From Streptomyces naganishii JCM 4654 (GTDB lineage: Bacteria > Actinomycetota > Actinomycetes > Streptomycetales > Streptomycetaceae): a DNA stretch of 64,000 nucleotides. Numbering within the stretch: position 1 is the first letter of the stretch; each line of letters begins with the position of its first letter. The position numbers and the translations under genes were made by a program. The DNA is taken from positions 124,001 through 188,000 of the forward strand of contig NZ_BMVF01000004.1 in assembly GCF_014650575.1 (NCBI RefSeq). The letters run 5' to 3'. The notes beneath the pieces are model-generated. The model did no database searches. It had not been told where the DNA came from and saw only the letters and a list, made by a program, of their open reading frames with translations. Positions 41,884 through 49,982 of this stretch are shown piece by piece.

Positions 41884-42987
41884 TCAGGCTCCCTTGCCAC
41901 GCCGCTGCTCGCGGGCGACCAGCCGGTCCACCAGCCGTGCCTGCGGGATGGTGATGAGGATGAACAGGCCCGCGACCACGGTGACCGCGGAGAGGTTGAA
42001 GTGGTTGGAGGCGAAGATCTTCGACTGGTTGAAGGCGTCGATGGTGCCGATGACGTTCACCAGGGCGGTGTCCTTCTGGAGGCTGATGAAGTCGTTGAGC
42101 AGAGGCGGGACGACGCGGCGGGTCGCCTGGGGCAGGACCACGTGGCGCAGGGTGGCGCTCTGGGACAGGCCCAGGGAGCGGGCCGCGGCAGTCTGACCGG
42201 GGGGTACGGACTCGATGCCGGCCCGGAACACCTCGGCGACGTACGCGCCGTAGGTGAGGGTCAGGGCGAGGATGGCGAACCAGACGGGGCTGAGCGAGCT
42301 GAGGAAGGGCACCTCGGCGAGCGGCAGTCCGAAGCCGATCAGGTAGATGATGATGATCGCGGGGACGGCGCGGAAGCCGTCGATGTAGGTGGTGGCCAGC
42401 AGGCGCAGCGGGCGTCCGGCCCGGCCGGGCGCCATCCGGGCGAGGGCCAGCGCCAAGCCCCAGGCGAGGATGAGGACTTGGGCGACGACGGCGATGAACA
42501 GGTTGGTGCCGAAGGCGGAGGCGGTCTCCTTGAGGCTGATGCCGATGACCTGGCCGTCGAAGAAGGTGCGCTGCACGGCTCGGTCGTTGGTGCACAGGAA
42601 CCAGACCGCGCCGAGCAGGACGAGCGCGGCAAGACACCAGCCCAGCGCGGTCCAGGCGTCCTCGCGGGCCTCGGACGCGGCGCGGCGTGCGTCGGTGCGC
42701 CGCTGCTCGCTCCAAGCGGTGGCGGCTCGACGTGCCGAACGCACCGCGCGCAGCGCGGGCCTGAGCAGGGTGAGTACGGCGGCGGCCACCACGACCGCGC
42801 CGGCCGCGACCGTCGGGCCGGAGCCGGGCAGGACCCGGCTGACGGACGCGGCGGCGGTGGCGGTCAGCGCCACGGTGGCCAGGACGGCCGCCACCGAGGC
42901 GGCGGCCGTCGGCAGGGCGGCCGGTGGCGCGGCGCTCTTCGCGGGCCCGGCGCCAAGGGTCGTCAAGGTGCTGTGGCCGGCGCTCAC
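41884..42987 (-). CDS. polar amino acid ABC transporter permease (HisM/GlnP type)
   Basis: A 367-residue permease. The first ~120 residues are an extra part with two hydrophobic helices and a charged linker. The core starts at about residue 150 with the His/Glu/Gln/Arg permease region (GFRAVPAIIIIYLIGFGLP, AYVAEVFRAGIESVPPGQTAAARSLGLS). The EAA loop interacts with the ATPase. The GTG at 42987 is chosen because it overlaps the binding protein stop (GTGA). Only one permease gene is present, so it probably forms a homodimer. Confidence 0.92.
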   Translation of the reverse strand: MSAGHSTLTTLGAGPAKSAAPPAALPTAAASVAAVLATVALTATAAASVSRVLPGSGPTVAAGAVVVAAAVLTLLRPALRAVRSARRAATAWSEQRRTDARRAASEAREDAWTALGWCLAALVLLGAVWFLCTNDRAVQRTFFDGQVIGISLKETASAFGTNLFIAVVAQVLILAWGLALALARMAPGRAGRPLRLLATTYIDGFRAVPAIIIIYLIGFGLPLAEVPFLSSLSPVWFAILALTLTYGAYVAEVFRAGIESVPPGQTAAARSLGLSQSATLRHVVLPQATRRVVPPLLNDFISLQKDTALVNVIGTIDAFNQSKIFASNHFNLSAVTVVAGLFILITIPQARLVDRLVAREQRRGKGA

Positions 42988-43886
42988 TTGGCGCTCCACA
43001 GCGGGATCGCCGCCGGGTCGCCGCCGAACGCCTTGGCGAGGTACGTGGAGGAGAGCTTGGTGAGCGTGCCGTCCTTCTTCATGGCCTCGATGGCCCCGTC
43101 GAGGGCGGCGGCGTTCGCACTGCCCTTGGGGTAGAGGGCGCCGTAGGACTCACCGGTGTCGTACTGGCCGATCACCTTCAGCATGCCCTTGGACTCGTGG
43201 GCCTTGCCGAGCACGATCGCCACGTCCTGGAGCGCGGCGTCGACCTGGCCGGCCTGGAGGGCGGCCTGGAGTTCCACGTCCCCGGCGAAGACCTTGGGGG
43301 CCTTCCTGGGGTGCAGGTGCCTGGTGACGAAGTCGGCCCCGGTGGTGCCCTGCTTCACGCCGAGCTGGAGGCCGGCGATGTTGTCCTGGGTGGCCTTGGA
43401 GCCCGACTTGACCAGGACGCCGATGTTGGAGGCGAAGTAGGGCGCGGAGAAGTCGACGACCTTGCGGCGGGCGTCGGTGATGGAGATCTCCGCGAGCGCG
43501 AGGTCGAAGTTGTTCGTCTTGCCGGCGACGAGGGCGTCGAAGGACACGTTGCGCACGGTCAGCTTGGGCAGGCCGGCCCGGTAGGCGAGGTTGGCGGCCA
43601 TGCAGTACTCGTAGCCGCTGTCGATCCGGCGGACGGTGTCGCCGTTCCACCAGCCGGGGCTCGGCAGGTCGCCGACGACGGTGAGGGTGTCCTTCTCGAC
43701 GGTCTTGAGGTGGATCGAGCCGCGGACGCCGGTCACCTGGCACTGACCGTAGGTGCGCGAGCCCTTGGAGTCGGTGGTGTGGGTGGTGGAGTCACCGCCG
43801 GCGGACGCGGAGCCGCCGCACGCGGTGAGGGCTGCGAGCAGGGCGGCACTGAGTACGGGCACGGCGAGGGTGCGGGTGGCGCGCAT
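42984..43886 (-). CDS. amino acid ABC transporter substrate-binding lipoprotein
   Basis: A 300-residue SBP_bac_3 protein. The lipoprotein signal RTLAVPVLSAALLAALTAC anchors it outside the membrane. The binding fold is recognised by SFDALVAGKTNNFDLALAEISITDARRKVVDFSAPYF, the loop between the lobes of polar amino acid receptors. First gene of a four-gene operon (binding protein, permease, ATPase, amidotransferase). Two LacI-type palindromes lie 46-105 bases upstream, so expression is probably repressed by the divergent LacI-family protein. Confidence 0.93.
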   Translation of the reverse strand: MRATRTLAVPVLSAALLAALTACGGSASAGGDSTTHTTDSKGSRTYGQCQVTGVRGSIHLKTVEKDTLTVVGDLPSPGWWNGDTVRRIDSGYEYCMAANLAYRAGLPKLTVRNVSFDALVAGKTNNFDLALAEISITDARRKVVDFSAPYFASNIGVLVKSGSKATQDNIAGLQLGVKQGTTGADFVTRHLHPRKAPKVFAGDVELQAALQAGQVDAALQDVAIVLGKAHESKGMLKVIGQYDTGESYGALYPKGSANAAALDGAIEAMKKDGTLTKLSSTYLAKAFGGDPAAIPLWSAK

Positions 43887-43931
43887 GGAGCTCCTAGGGA
43901 AAGTGCCGGGAACCGGTGGTGCGCTACAGTG

Positions 43932-43947
43932 CCCAAAGCGTTTTGGG
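43932..43947. promoter_or_regulatory. LacI-type operator 1
   Basis: CCCAAAGCGTTTTGGG, palindromic except for one pair, with the central CG typical of LacI/PurR sites. About 46 bases upstream of the transporter operon start codon. Confidence 0.75.
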
Positions 43948-43974
43948 TACGTCAATAGTCAGAGCTCAGCGAGA

Positions 43975-43988
43975 CCAAAACGTTTTGG
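43975..43988. promoter_or_regulatory. LacI-type operator 2
   Basis: CCAAAACGTTTTGG is a perfect 14-base palindrome. Its centre is 42 bases from that of operator 1, four helical turns. It lies between the divergent transporter operon and LacI gene and can serve both. Confidence 0.8.
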
Positions 43989-44080
43989 GCCCCCGGGGTG
44001 GGGAAGCATGTCCCGCAGAGGGACGGGGATCCCGGCCGCCGGGCTGGGACCGAGGACGACGAGAGAGGGCGGCCAGGCCC

Positions 44081-45124
44081 ATGACCAGCCGCAAGACGAC
44101 ACGCGCCAAGTCAGCCGCGGGCCGGCGCGTCGGCATCCGCGACGTGGCCGAGGCGACGGGCCTGTCCATCACCACCGTCTCCCACGCCCTGAGCGACAAG
44201 GGACAGATCGCGCCCGCCACCCGGGAACGGGTCCGCCGCGCCGCCGAGGAACTCGGCTACCGCCCCGACCCCGTCGCCCGCGGCCTGGTCTCCGGCCGCA
44301 CCGGCATCCTCGGGCTCGTCGTCGGCCACATGTCGGACGTCCCCTGGGCCAGCACCTACCGCCCGTACTACGCCGCTTTCTCGGCCGGCGCCACCATGAC
44401 CGCCGTCGAGCGCGACTACGCCCTCGTCGCCGTCCCCGGCGACCCGGCCTCGGGCCTGTGGACCCGCGTCCCCATGGACGGGCTCATCATCATCGACCCC
44501 GTACGGGAGGACCCGCTCCTCGCCGACTGCGCGCGCCGCGGCATGCCCGTGGTCACCGACGGCCGCCCCATCGACCCCGGCTACGACGCCGTGCCCACCG
44601 TGGAGAGCGACCTCGACCACGGCATGGCCGAGATCCTCGGCCATCTGCGCGAGGCCGGCGCGGCGCGCGTGGGCCTGCTGTCCGGCCCCGAACCCGACGC
44701 GTACACCCAGGACTGCGAGCGCCTCTACCGCCAGTGGTGCGCCGAGACCGGGCAGACACCCGTCGTCGAGACACCGACGGCCTCGGAGGACCCGGTGGAC
44801 GCGGCCCTGCGCCTGCTGTCCGCCCCCGGCCGCCCCGACGCCGTGCACGGCCTCAACGAGACCTACGGGCAGGCGCTCATCGTCGCCGCCCGGCGGCTCG
44901 GTCTCGCCATCCCCGGCGACCTGATGATCAGCGTGATGCGGGAGAGCGACCACTCCGCCGGCGCCGCCGACTGGGAGATCCCCCTGACCGCCCTCAGCCT
45001 CGACGCCCGCCGCCTGGGCGCGGAATGCGTGACGACCCTGATCGACGTGCTCGACGGCAAGGAGCCGGGCGATGTGGTCGTCCCGTGCACGGTGGTCGTA
45101 CGGGAGTCCACGCGCCGGGGGTGA
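44081..45124 (+). CDS. LacI family transcriptional regulator
   Basis: A 347-residue repressor. The LacI HTH lies at about residues 18-42 (IRDVAEATGLSITTVSHALSDKG) with the hinge helix ELGYRPDPVARGL, and the ligand-binding domain follows (GILGLVVGHMSDVP to VVRESTRRG). It is divergent from the amino acid ABC operon, and two CCAAAA-CG-TTTTGG-type sites lie between. LacI proteins mostly sense sugars or nucleosides; here the neighbour genes import an amino-acid-like compound, so the ligand is unclear. The ATG at 44081 fits the family start. Confidence 0.93.
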   Translation: MTSRKTTRAKSAAGRRVGIRDVAEATGLSITTVSHALSDKGQIAPATRERVRRAAEELGYRPDPVARGLVSGRTGILGLVVGHMSDVPWASTYRPYYAAFSAGATMTAVERDYALVAVPGDPASGLWTRVPMDGLIIIDPVREDPLLADCARRGMPVVTDGRPIDPGYDAVPTVESDLDHGMAEILGHLREAGAARVGLLSGPEPDAYTQDCERLYRQWCAETGQTPVVETPTASEDPVDAALRLLSAPGRPDAVHGLNETYGQALIVAARRLGLAIPGDLMISVMRESDHSAGAADWEIPLTALSLDARRLGAECVTTLIDVLDGKEPGDVVVPCTVVVRESTRRG

Positions 45125-45204
45125 GGGGCGGGGCGGGTGGGTTCGTCAACGCCTGGGCGGTGTAAGGCGGTTGTTCCTGAAGACGGCCGGCCCGCACGCC
45201 ACAG

Positions 45205-45360
45205 TCCGCACGGGCCGCGATGAGTTGCCCCGCCGTGGTGACGGAGGCGGTCGCCAGGCTCGCCGCACCCAGCGGCACAAGTCCGGCCGGCATGCCCCAG
45301 CGGCGTCCGACCCGGTCGGCGAGCGCGCCGAGGGCCGGCGTCAGCCCGCCGAACACGACG
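45205..45360 (-). pseudogene. MFS transporter fragment
   Basis: A stretch of about 50 codons reads FGGLTPALGALADRVGRRWG, the conserved cytoplasmic loop between helices 2 and 3 of major facilitator transporters, then a helix GLVPLGAASLATASVTTAGQLIAA. After that the frame is unrelated. No remaining transporter sequence is seen on either side. It lies between the LacI gene and the serine hydrolase gene and appears to be a deletion remnant. Confidence 0.5.
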
Positions 45361-45363
45361 GTG

Positions 45364-46470
45364 TCAGTCGGCGAGCGCGGCGTTCACGATCGCCTTGATG
45401 TACGGAAGGTCATCGCCGTTCCCCGTGGGGTTCAGGGAGTACACCACGTGGTGTCGGAGGTCCCGGGTGGCGAAGACTCCGTTGTCCCAGCCGGGGCGGG
45501 AACCGGTCTTGCCCCAGACGTACTCGCCGTTCGCCGTCTGGTAGCGCAGGAGTCCGCCGACGCTGTAACAGGCCGCGGGGCCGACGCAGTTCGTGTTGCC
45601 GGCGGCACTCGGCACGTTCGGCACCTCGAACACCAGCTTCTGCTGGGCGGGTGGGAGCAGGCGGCCCCGGAACAGCGCGGTGATGAAGCGGTCCAGGTCG
45701 GCGGCGGTGGAGACCATGCCTCCCTCGGCCCACGGGTATGGGCTCTGCTCGGTCACGTCCTGCCCGTCGAGGTACACCTCCGCGTGGGGTGAGGGGAGCA
45801 CCGGCTCGTCGGCGGCGGGCAGGCTGGTCTGGCTCAGACGCAGCGGCCGGATGATCCTGCGCCGCAGTTCGCTGGTGAAGGAGTGGCCGGTGACCTTTTC
45901 GACGATCAGGCCGAGGACGATGGAGTTGAGACCGTTGTACTGCTGCTCGGAGCCGGGTGCGGGCGGCGCCTCGGTGGCTGCGGCGAACGAGTCGCGCAGG
46001 AAGTCTTCGGGGGTCACGGACTTGAGCTGCCATCCGGGTCCGTCGGCCGGGCCGGGGGTCGGGGCGGGCTTGGGCAGGCCGCTCGTGTGGTCGAGGAGCT
46101 GGCGCACGGTGACCCGGCCGTACGCCGCGGGCAGCTCCCGGGGGACGTACCTCCGCGCGGGTACGTCCAGGCCGATCCGGTGCTCGGCCACGAGTTGGAG
46201 CACCACCGTGTTGGTGAACACTTTGGTGACACTGCCGATCCGGAAGTGGGCGTCAGCGGTGACCGGGCCGGCAGTGGCGCCCACGCCGTCCCGTCTGATC
46301 AGCGCGCCCGCGACGACGTCATCGGGCAGGTGGTCGAGGATGTCCTGCACCGTGGGCTTTGCGGACGCCGGGGCGCCGGCAGCAGGCATGGCGGCGGCCG
46401 TGGGCAGGGCGGCGCCCGCGGTAAGAGCGGTGGCCAGGGCGAGGGTGGTGACGGCGAGGCGGATGCGCAT
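45364..46470 (-). CDS. secreted serine hydrolase, beta-lactamase/DD-peptidase family
   Basis: A 368-residue exported class C-type penicillin-binding protein fold enzyme. A signal peptide (MRIRLAVTTLALATALTAGA to AAAMPA) is followed by the catalytic domain with S80-V-T-K83 (IGSVTKVF), a Tyr-containing second motif QQYNGLNS (the usual Y-x-N reads Y-N-G here) and the KTG triad in WGKTGSRPG. Such proteins are D-alanyl-D-alanine carboxypeptidases or esterases. The ATG at 46470 is chosen since the signal peptide starts there. Single gene. Confidence 0.88.
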   Translation of the reverse strand: MRIRLAVTTLALATALTAGAALPTAAAMPAAGAPASAKPTVQDILDHLPDDVVAGALIRRDGVGATAGPVTADAHFRIGSVTKVFTNTVVLQLVAEHRIGLDVPARRYVPRELPAAYGRVTVRQLLDHTSGLPKPAPTPGPADGPGWQLKSVTPEDFLRDSFAAATEAPPAPGSEQQYNGLNSIVLGLIVEKVTGHSFTSELRRRIIRPLRLSQTSLPAADEPVLPSPHAEVYLDGQDVTEQSPYPWAEGGMVSTAADLDRFITALFRGRLLPPAQQKLVFEVPNVPSAAGNTNCVGPAACYSVGGLLRYQTANGEYVWGKTGSRPGWDNGVFATRDLRHHVVYSLNPTGNGDDLPYIKAIVNAALAD

Positions 46471-46803
46471 CGAAGTTTCTTCCTCCACGGCGCTGATGGG
46501 AGTCGCTGACCACGCCAACTCTGGTGCGTGCGGCCGCCATTGCCCATCAGTGATCACCCTGATCACAACCCTGGACCGCCCCTGACAGATGCGTCCTGGT
46601 GTCGCCACCCCATCAGTTCGCCGGACGGGTCAGGCTGCGAGGGTCGGCGCAGTCCGGTCAGCTCTTCCCACGCGCGGGTGACGCGCTGGACGTCGGCGAG
46701 GCGGATCACTGCTGGGACAGCTGGACTTCCTCCGCATGATCACGGCCAACGGGAACGAAGGGGTCCGCTGACCGCGCCGCCGCGCTGCTCATACCCTTGG
46801 GCT
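46471..46803. other. intergenic region, possible gene remnants
   Basis: No intact gene. On the plus strand a short coding-like tail (GQLDFLRMITANGNEGVR then stop, 46709-46772) can be read. On the minus strand IRLADVQRVTRAWEELTGL (about 46650-46710) also looks protein-like. Both are too short to identify. The right edge holds the -10 box of the LysR gene. Confidence 0.3.
46792..46797 (+). promoter_or_regulatory. -10 box TACCCT for a leaderless LysR transcript
   Basis: TACCCT followed by six bases and the ATG at 46804. No ribosome site precedes the ATG. Confidence 0.5.
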
Positions 46804-47703
46804 ATGAGTGGTCTGCCGGATGTCGAAGGGCTGCGGCTGCTGGTGCTCGTCGGGGAGCTCGGCAGCCTCGGCAAAGCCGCGATGGAACTCGGCATCGCCC
46901 AGCCCTCGGCCAGCAAACGGGTGGCGACCCTGGAGCGCAGGCTCGGTCTTGCGCTCATCGACCGCACCCGGCGCGGTTCCAGCCTGACGGCGGACGGGCA
47001 GGTGGTGGCCGCCCGCGCGCAGCGCGTCCTGGACGAACTCGCGGCGCTCATGACGAGCGTGGAGGCCCAGCGCGGCAAGCTCCGGGCCACGCTGAGGATC
47101 GCGGCGAGCATGACGGTGGCCGAGTACCTGGCCCCGCCGTGGATCAGCGAGCTGTGCCGCTCCCATCCCGACCTGCACGTCGGCCTGCACGTGACGAACA
47201 GCGAGCACGTCCGGGAGCTTCTGCGCGGCGACGAGGCGGAGATCGGCTTCATCGAATCGCCGCACGTGCCTCGCGGTCTGACCAGCAGGACGGTGTCCAC
47301 CGACACGCTGGTCGTCGTCGTGGCGCCCACCCACCCCTGGGCCCGGCGCCGCACACCGCTGACGGCTCAGGAACTGGCGGCCACTCCCCTGGTCGTGCGC
47401 GAGCGGGGCTCGGGGACCCGGGTCGCCCTGGAGTGCGCCCTGCGACGCGCGGCCGCCGTGGAACCGCGTCCGCTGCTGGAACTGGGCTCCGCGACCGCCG
47501 TGCGCGGCGCGGTGATCGCCGGAACCGGTCCGGCCGTGATCAGCGAGCTCGCCGTACGGACCGACATCGCCGACGGCCGGCTCGTCCAGGTGAGCGTCGA
47601 GGGCATGGAGCTGCGCCGGTCACTGCGCGCGGTGTGGCCCGCCGGACGGTCACTGGTCGGCCCGGCCTCGGACCTGCTCCTGATCGCCGCACGCCAGCAC
47701 TGA
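46804..47703 (+). CDS. LysR family transcriptional regulator
   Basis: A 299-residue LysR protein. The HTH lies at about residues 8-60 (LVGELGSLGKAAMELGIAQPSASKRVATLERRLG) and the effector domain to the end. The 3' end overlaps the convergent TetR gene by 54 bases, so one of the two reading frames could be shortened, but both C-termini look natural. No obvious target gene is divergent to it; the serine hydrolase gene to the left is the nearest divergent gene. Confidence 0.9.
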   Translation: MSGLPDVEGLRLLVLVGELGSLGKAAMELGIAQPSASKRVATLERRLGLALIDRTRRGSSLTADGQVVAARAQRVLDELAALMTSVEAQRGKLRATLRIAASMTVAEYLAPPWISELCRSHPDLHVGLHVTNSEHVRELLRGDEAEIGFIESPHVPRGLTSRTVSTDTLVVVVAPTHPWARRRTPLTAQELAATPLVVRERGSGTRVALECALRRAAAVEPRPLLELGSATAVRGAVIAGTGPAVISELAVRTDIADGRLVQVSVEGMELRRSLRAVWPAGRSLVGPASDLLLIAARQH

Positions 47704-48381
47704 ACGCGGCCCCTGGGCGCGGGGTGTGGTGAGGATGCCGTTGATGAGCATGTCGATGGTCCAGCGGGAGCGTTCCCCTGGTGTGCCGGAGACCAGGTCG
47801 GCGGCCAGGGCGTGGATGTGGGGGTGGGTGTCGGGGGATGCGGTGGCCAGGGCCCGGTCGAGGCGGCGCCATTCCTCCTCCGTGCGGGCGCTCTCGTCAC
47901 GCGAGGAGTGCTCGGCGGCCGCCGCCGTGGCCGACTGGAGCAGGATGTCCACGCCCCAGGCGGCCTGGTCAGCGGGTACGCCGCCCTCGTCGAGCAGGCG
48001 CAGCAGGGTCTCCACCAGGTCGAGGTAGTGCGGGCCGCTGGGGCGGGCGACGAGGGCGGACTGGGCCAGGCTGGGGTGGGCGAACAGCAGCCGGGTGTAG
48101 CTGACCAGGACGGTGTGCAGCCGTTCGCGCCAGCCCTCTTCGTCCCCGGCCGCCGCGAGGTCGACCTGCCCGAGGAGGCGGTCCAGGATCGCCGCGTGCA
48201 ACTCGGCGGTGTTGGCCACGTAGACGTACAGCGAGGCCGGACCGGTGTCGAGCGCCTGGGCCAGACGGCGCATGGTGACGCGCTGGAGGCCTTCCTCGTC
48301 CATGAGGCGCAGGGCCGTGTCGATGATGCCCTCGCGAGTGAGGGCTGGCTTGGCGGGTCGCTCGCGGCGGCTGATCGGCAT
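47650..48381 (-). CDS. TetR/AcrR family transcriptional regulator
   Basis: A 243-residue TetR protein. The HTH is GIIDTALRLMDEEGLQRVTMRRLAQALDTGPASLYVYVANTAEL (residues about 19-62), and the C-terminal domain resembles TetR_C (tetracycline repressor-type) regulators. A 23-base perfect palindrome lies 22 bases before the ATG, so it is probably self-repressed. No partner transporter is adjacent; the sequence upstream, 48426-48744, lacks a gene. The C-terminus overlaps the LysR 3' end. Confidence 0.9.
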   Translation of the reverse strand: MPISRRERPAKPALTREGIIDTALRLMDEEGLQRVTMRRLAQALDTGPASLYVYVANTAELHAAILDRLLGQVDLAAAGDEEGWRERLHTVLVSYTRLLFAHPSLAQSALVARPSGPHYLDLVETLLRLLDEGGVPADQAAWGVDILLQSATAAAAEHSSRDESARTEEEWRRLDRALATASPDTHPHIHALAADLVSGTPGERSRWTIDMLINGILTTPRAQGPRSVLACGDQEQVRGRADQ

Positions 48382-48402
48382 GCGCCCAGCCTACGTGCGC
48401 CT

Positions 48403-48425
48403 AACGCGTTCGTGGCGAACGCGTT
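48403..48425. promoter_or_regulatory. 23-bp palindromic operator upstream of the TetR gene
   Basis: Arms AACGCGTTCG (48403-48412) and CGAACGCGTT (48416-48425) separated by TGG. Ten perfectly paired bases per arm, directly upstream of the regulator gene. Confidence 0.8.
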
Positions 48426-48744
48426 CTGACCCTGGGCAGGGTGGTCGTCAGGCGGGCGTTTCCGCTGTGGCGCTCAGGAGGGAAGGCTCCCTGTGTCGGT
48501 CCCGAGCCGGTCTCGTCGCCGGCCCCCCTCGGGGAGCATGTGACGCCGGCGGCGATGTCGGAGTGCCCCGCCCGGGGACGCCGGCGGCGCCGAGGTGGAA
48601 TCCCACGGCGGCACCGCGACCCCGCATCGCCTCCCACATGTCGGGTGTGAGGAGTACGTCCAGGCAGGCATGCCCGGTCGCCCGGCCCGGTCGGGCTCGG
48701 GCTGACCGCCCGGGTGACCGTACCGCCCGTGCCGCCGGGCTGAC
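48426..48744. other. intergenic region without recognised gene
   Basis: The segment separates the TetR operator from the methyltransferase stop. Short minus-strand frames exist (for example 48448-48639, beginning MWEAMRGRG) but show no ribosome site and no known family. A transporter gene once controlled by the TetR protein may have been lost here; nothing left proves it. Confidence 0.35.
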
Positions 48745-49374
48745 TCAACGGGCTCGGACGGCGCGGGCCAGGAAGTGGTGGGAGGCGTCCTCGCAGCAGT
48801 CCATGGACCAGCCGGCCGCGTGCAGCGCCGGGCGCAGGTTCTCCTCGGCCAGCGGGTCGTCCGGGTCGAGGGGGCGGCCGTGGCGGGCGGCCCGCTCGGC
48901 GCGGCCGGAGGGGTGGTAGAGCAGCAGTACGCCTCCCGGTGCGGTGACCCTGGCCCACTCGCGCAGGGCTGCCGCCGGGTCGGGCACGTGATTGATCAGG
49001 CCCGCGCTGAAAATGCCGTCGACCGCCCCGGCCGCCAGGGGCAGCCGGCAGGCGTCGGCCAGGAGCAGCCGGGCGAGGCCCGCACGGCCCTCCCTGACGG
49101 TGGCGGCGAGCATCGCCGGGGTGAGCTCCACGCCGAGGACCATGCCCTCGTCGCCGACCTCGGCGCGCAGGGCCGGCAGCGCGCGTCCGCTGCCGCAGCC
49201 CACGTCCAGGGCCCGCCGGCCCGGGCCCAGGCCCATCCGCGCCACCGCCGCGGCGTACCGGGGGCCGTCGGCGGCGAACCGCTCCTCCCAGGTGGCGGCC
49301 CTCGGCGTGAAGAACGTCCGGGTCGCGCTGTGCTGGACGCGTGCCGCGACGAGTTCCGCGAAGCGGGAGTACAC
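48745..49374 (-). CDS. class I SAM-dependent methyltransferase
   Basis: A 209-residue frame (from GTG 49374) ending at 48745. It shows motif I ALDVGCGSGRALPAL, the motif II region VLGVELTPAM, and the motif III segment AGAVDGIFSAGLINHVPDPAAALREWARVTAPGGVLLLYH. The family usually begins near HSATRTFFTPRAATWEERF, which is present. Its true start is unclear because the gene now follows the decayed amidotransferase gene without a clean boundary; the GTG at 49374 is a guess. It acts on an unknown small molecule. Same strand as the molybdopterin-domain gene, and probably one operon. Confidence 0.75.
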   Translation of the reverse strand: MYSRFAELVAARVQHSATRTFFTPRAATWEERFAADGPRYAAAVARMGLGPGRRALDVGCGSGRALPALRAEVGDEGMVLGVELTPAMLAATVREGRAGLARLLLADACRLPLAAGAVDGIFSAGLINHVPDPAAALREWARVTAPGGVLLLYHPSGRAERAARHGRPLDPDDPLAEENLRPALHAAGWSMDCCEDASHHFLARAVRAR

Positions 49375-49972
49375 GGCGTCTCGATGGAACCGCGTCCCCC
49401 CACGCCGAGCCGCCGATGCGGAACGCCTGAACCGGGTCGTGGTCGCAGGAGGCCAGCAGTGTCGCTCCGGCGGGCAGGTCCAGGGTGTCGCCGTGCCAGT
49501 GCGCGACGGGCAGCCGTCCGGGGGTGCCGGCGAAGAGCGGATCGGTGTCCGCGTCCGGGGCGGCTCGTACCTCACCCGAGCCGACCCGCGGTCCCCGGCC
49601 GGGGCGGGCCTCGCCTCCGGCCGCCTCGGCGAGGAGCCGGGCGCCGAGCCGGACTCCGAGCACGGGAACCTGGGCGTCCAACGCCGCCCGCAGCAGCGCC
49701 AGTTCCGCGCTACGGCCGGGGCAGGCCTCGTAAGGCGACGCGGAGAAGTCCTCGCAAGCCGACGCCGGGAAGTCCTCGTAAGACGGCGCGGGGCCGCCCG
49801 TCACCACCAGCGCCACGGCGTGGCCCAGTGTCTCGGGCACGGGATCACCCGCCCAGGTCCGGCACGTCCGCACCGGCAGCCCGGCCGCCTCCAGCGCCGT
49901 ACCGATGCCGCAGGGGCCTTCCGGCGGTGCGTGTTCGAGGACCAGGACGTCCGCGGTGGGAGGCGGGATCAC
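49375..49972 (-). pseudogene. type 1 glutamine amidotransferase, decayed
   Basis: From the GTG at 49972 the frame reads ADVLVLEHAPPEGP, VTGGPAPSYEDF, VPVLGVRLGARLLAEAAGG, VAHWHGDTLDLPAG and FRIGGSAWG, clearly a GATase1 protein. Three defects are seen. The nucleophile Cys of GVCLGA is Arg. The C-terminal part after AWG (normally QFHLE and about 50 more residues) is missing, with FHRDAVYSRFAELVAAR following directly. That continuation is in another frame because of one extra base in a C6 run (49396-49401, plus strand). It also holds three 24-bp tandem repeats. It starts by a GTG 14 bases after the molybdopterin-domain gene. Confidence 0.75.
49726..49791. repeat. 24-bp in-frame tandem repeat in the amidotransferase pseudogene
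   Basis: Two full units (49726-49749 and 49750-49773) and 18 bases of a third (49774-49791), each starting CCTCG, coding for variants of YEDFPAS on the minus strand. Such an insertion is not part of the usual amidotransferase fold. Confidence 0.85.
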
Positions 49973-49982
49973 TCGGTTCCCC

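Noticed and set aside
48448..48639. Small minus-strand gene beginning MWEAMRGRG
   Set aside because: No ribosome site, no recognised family, and composition like non-coding shadow frames.
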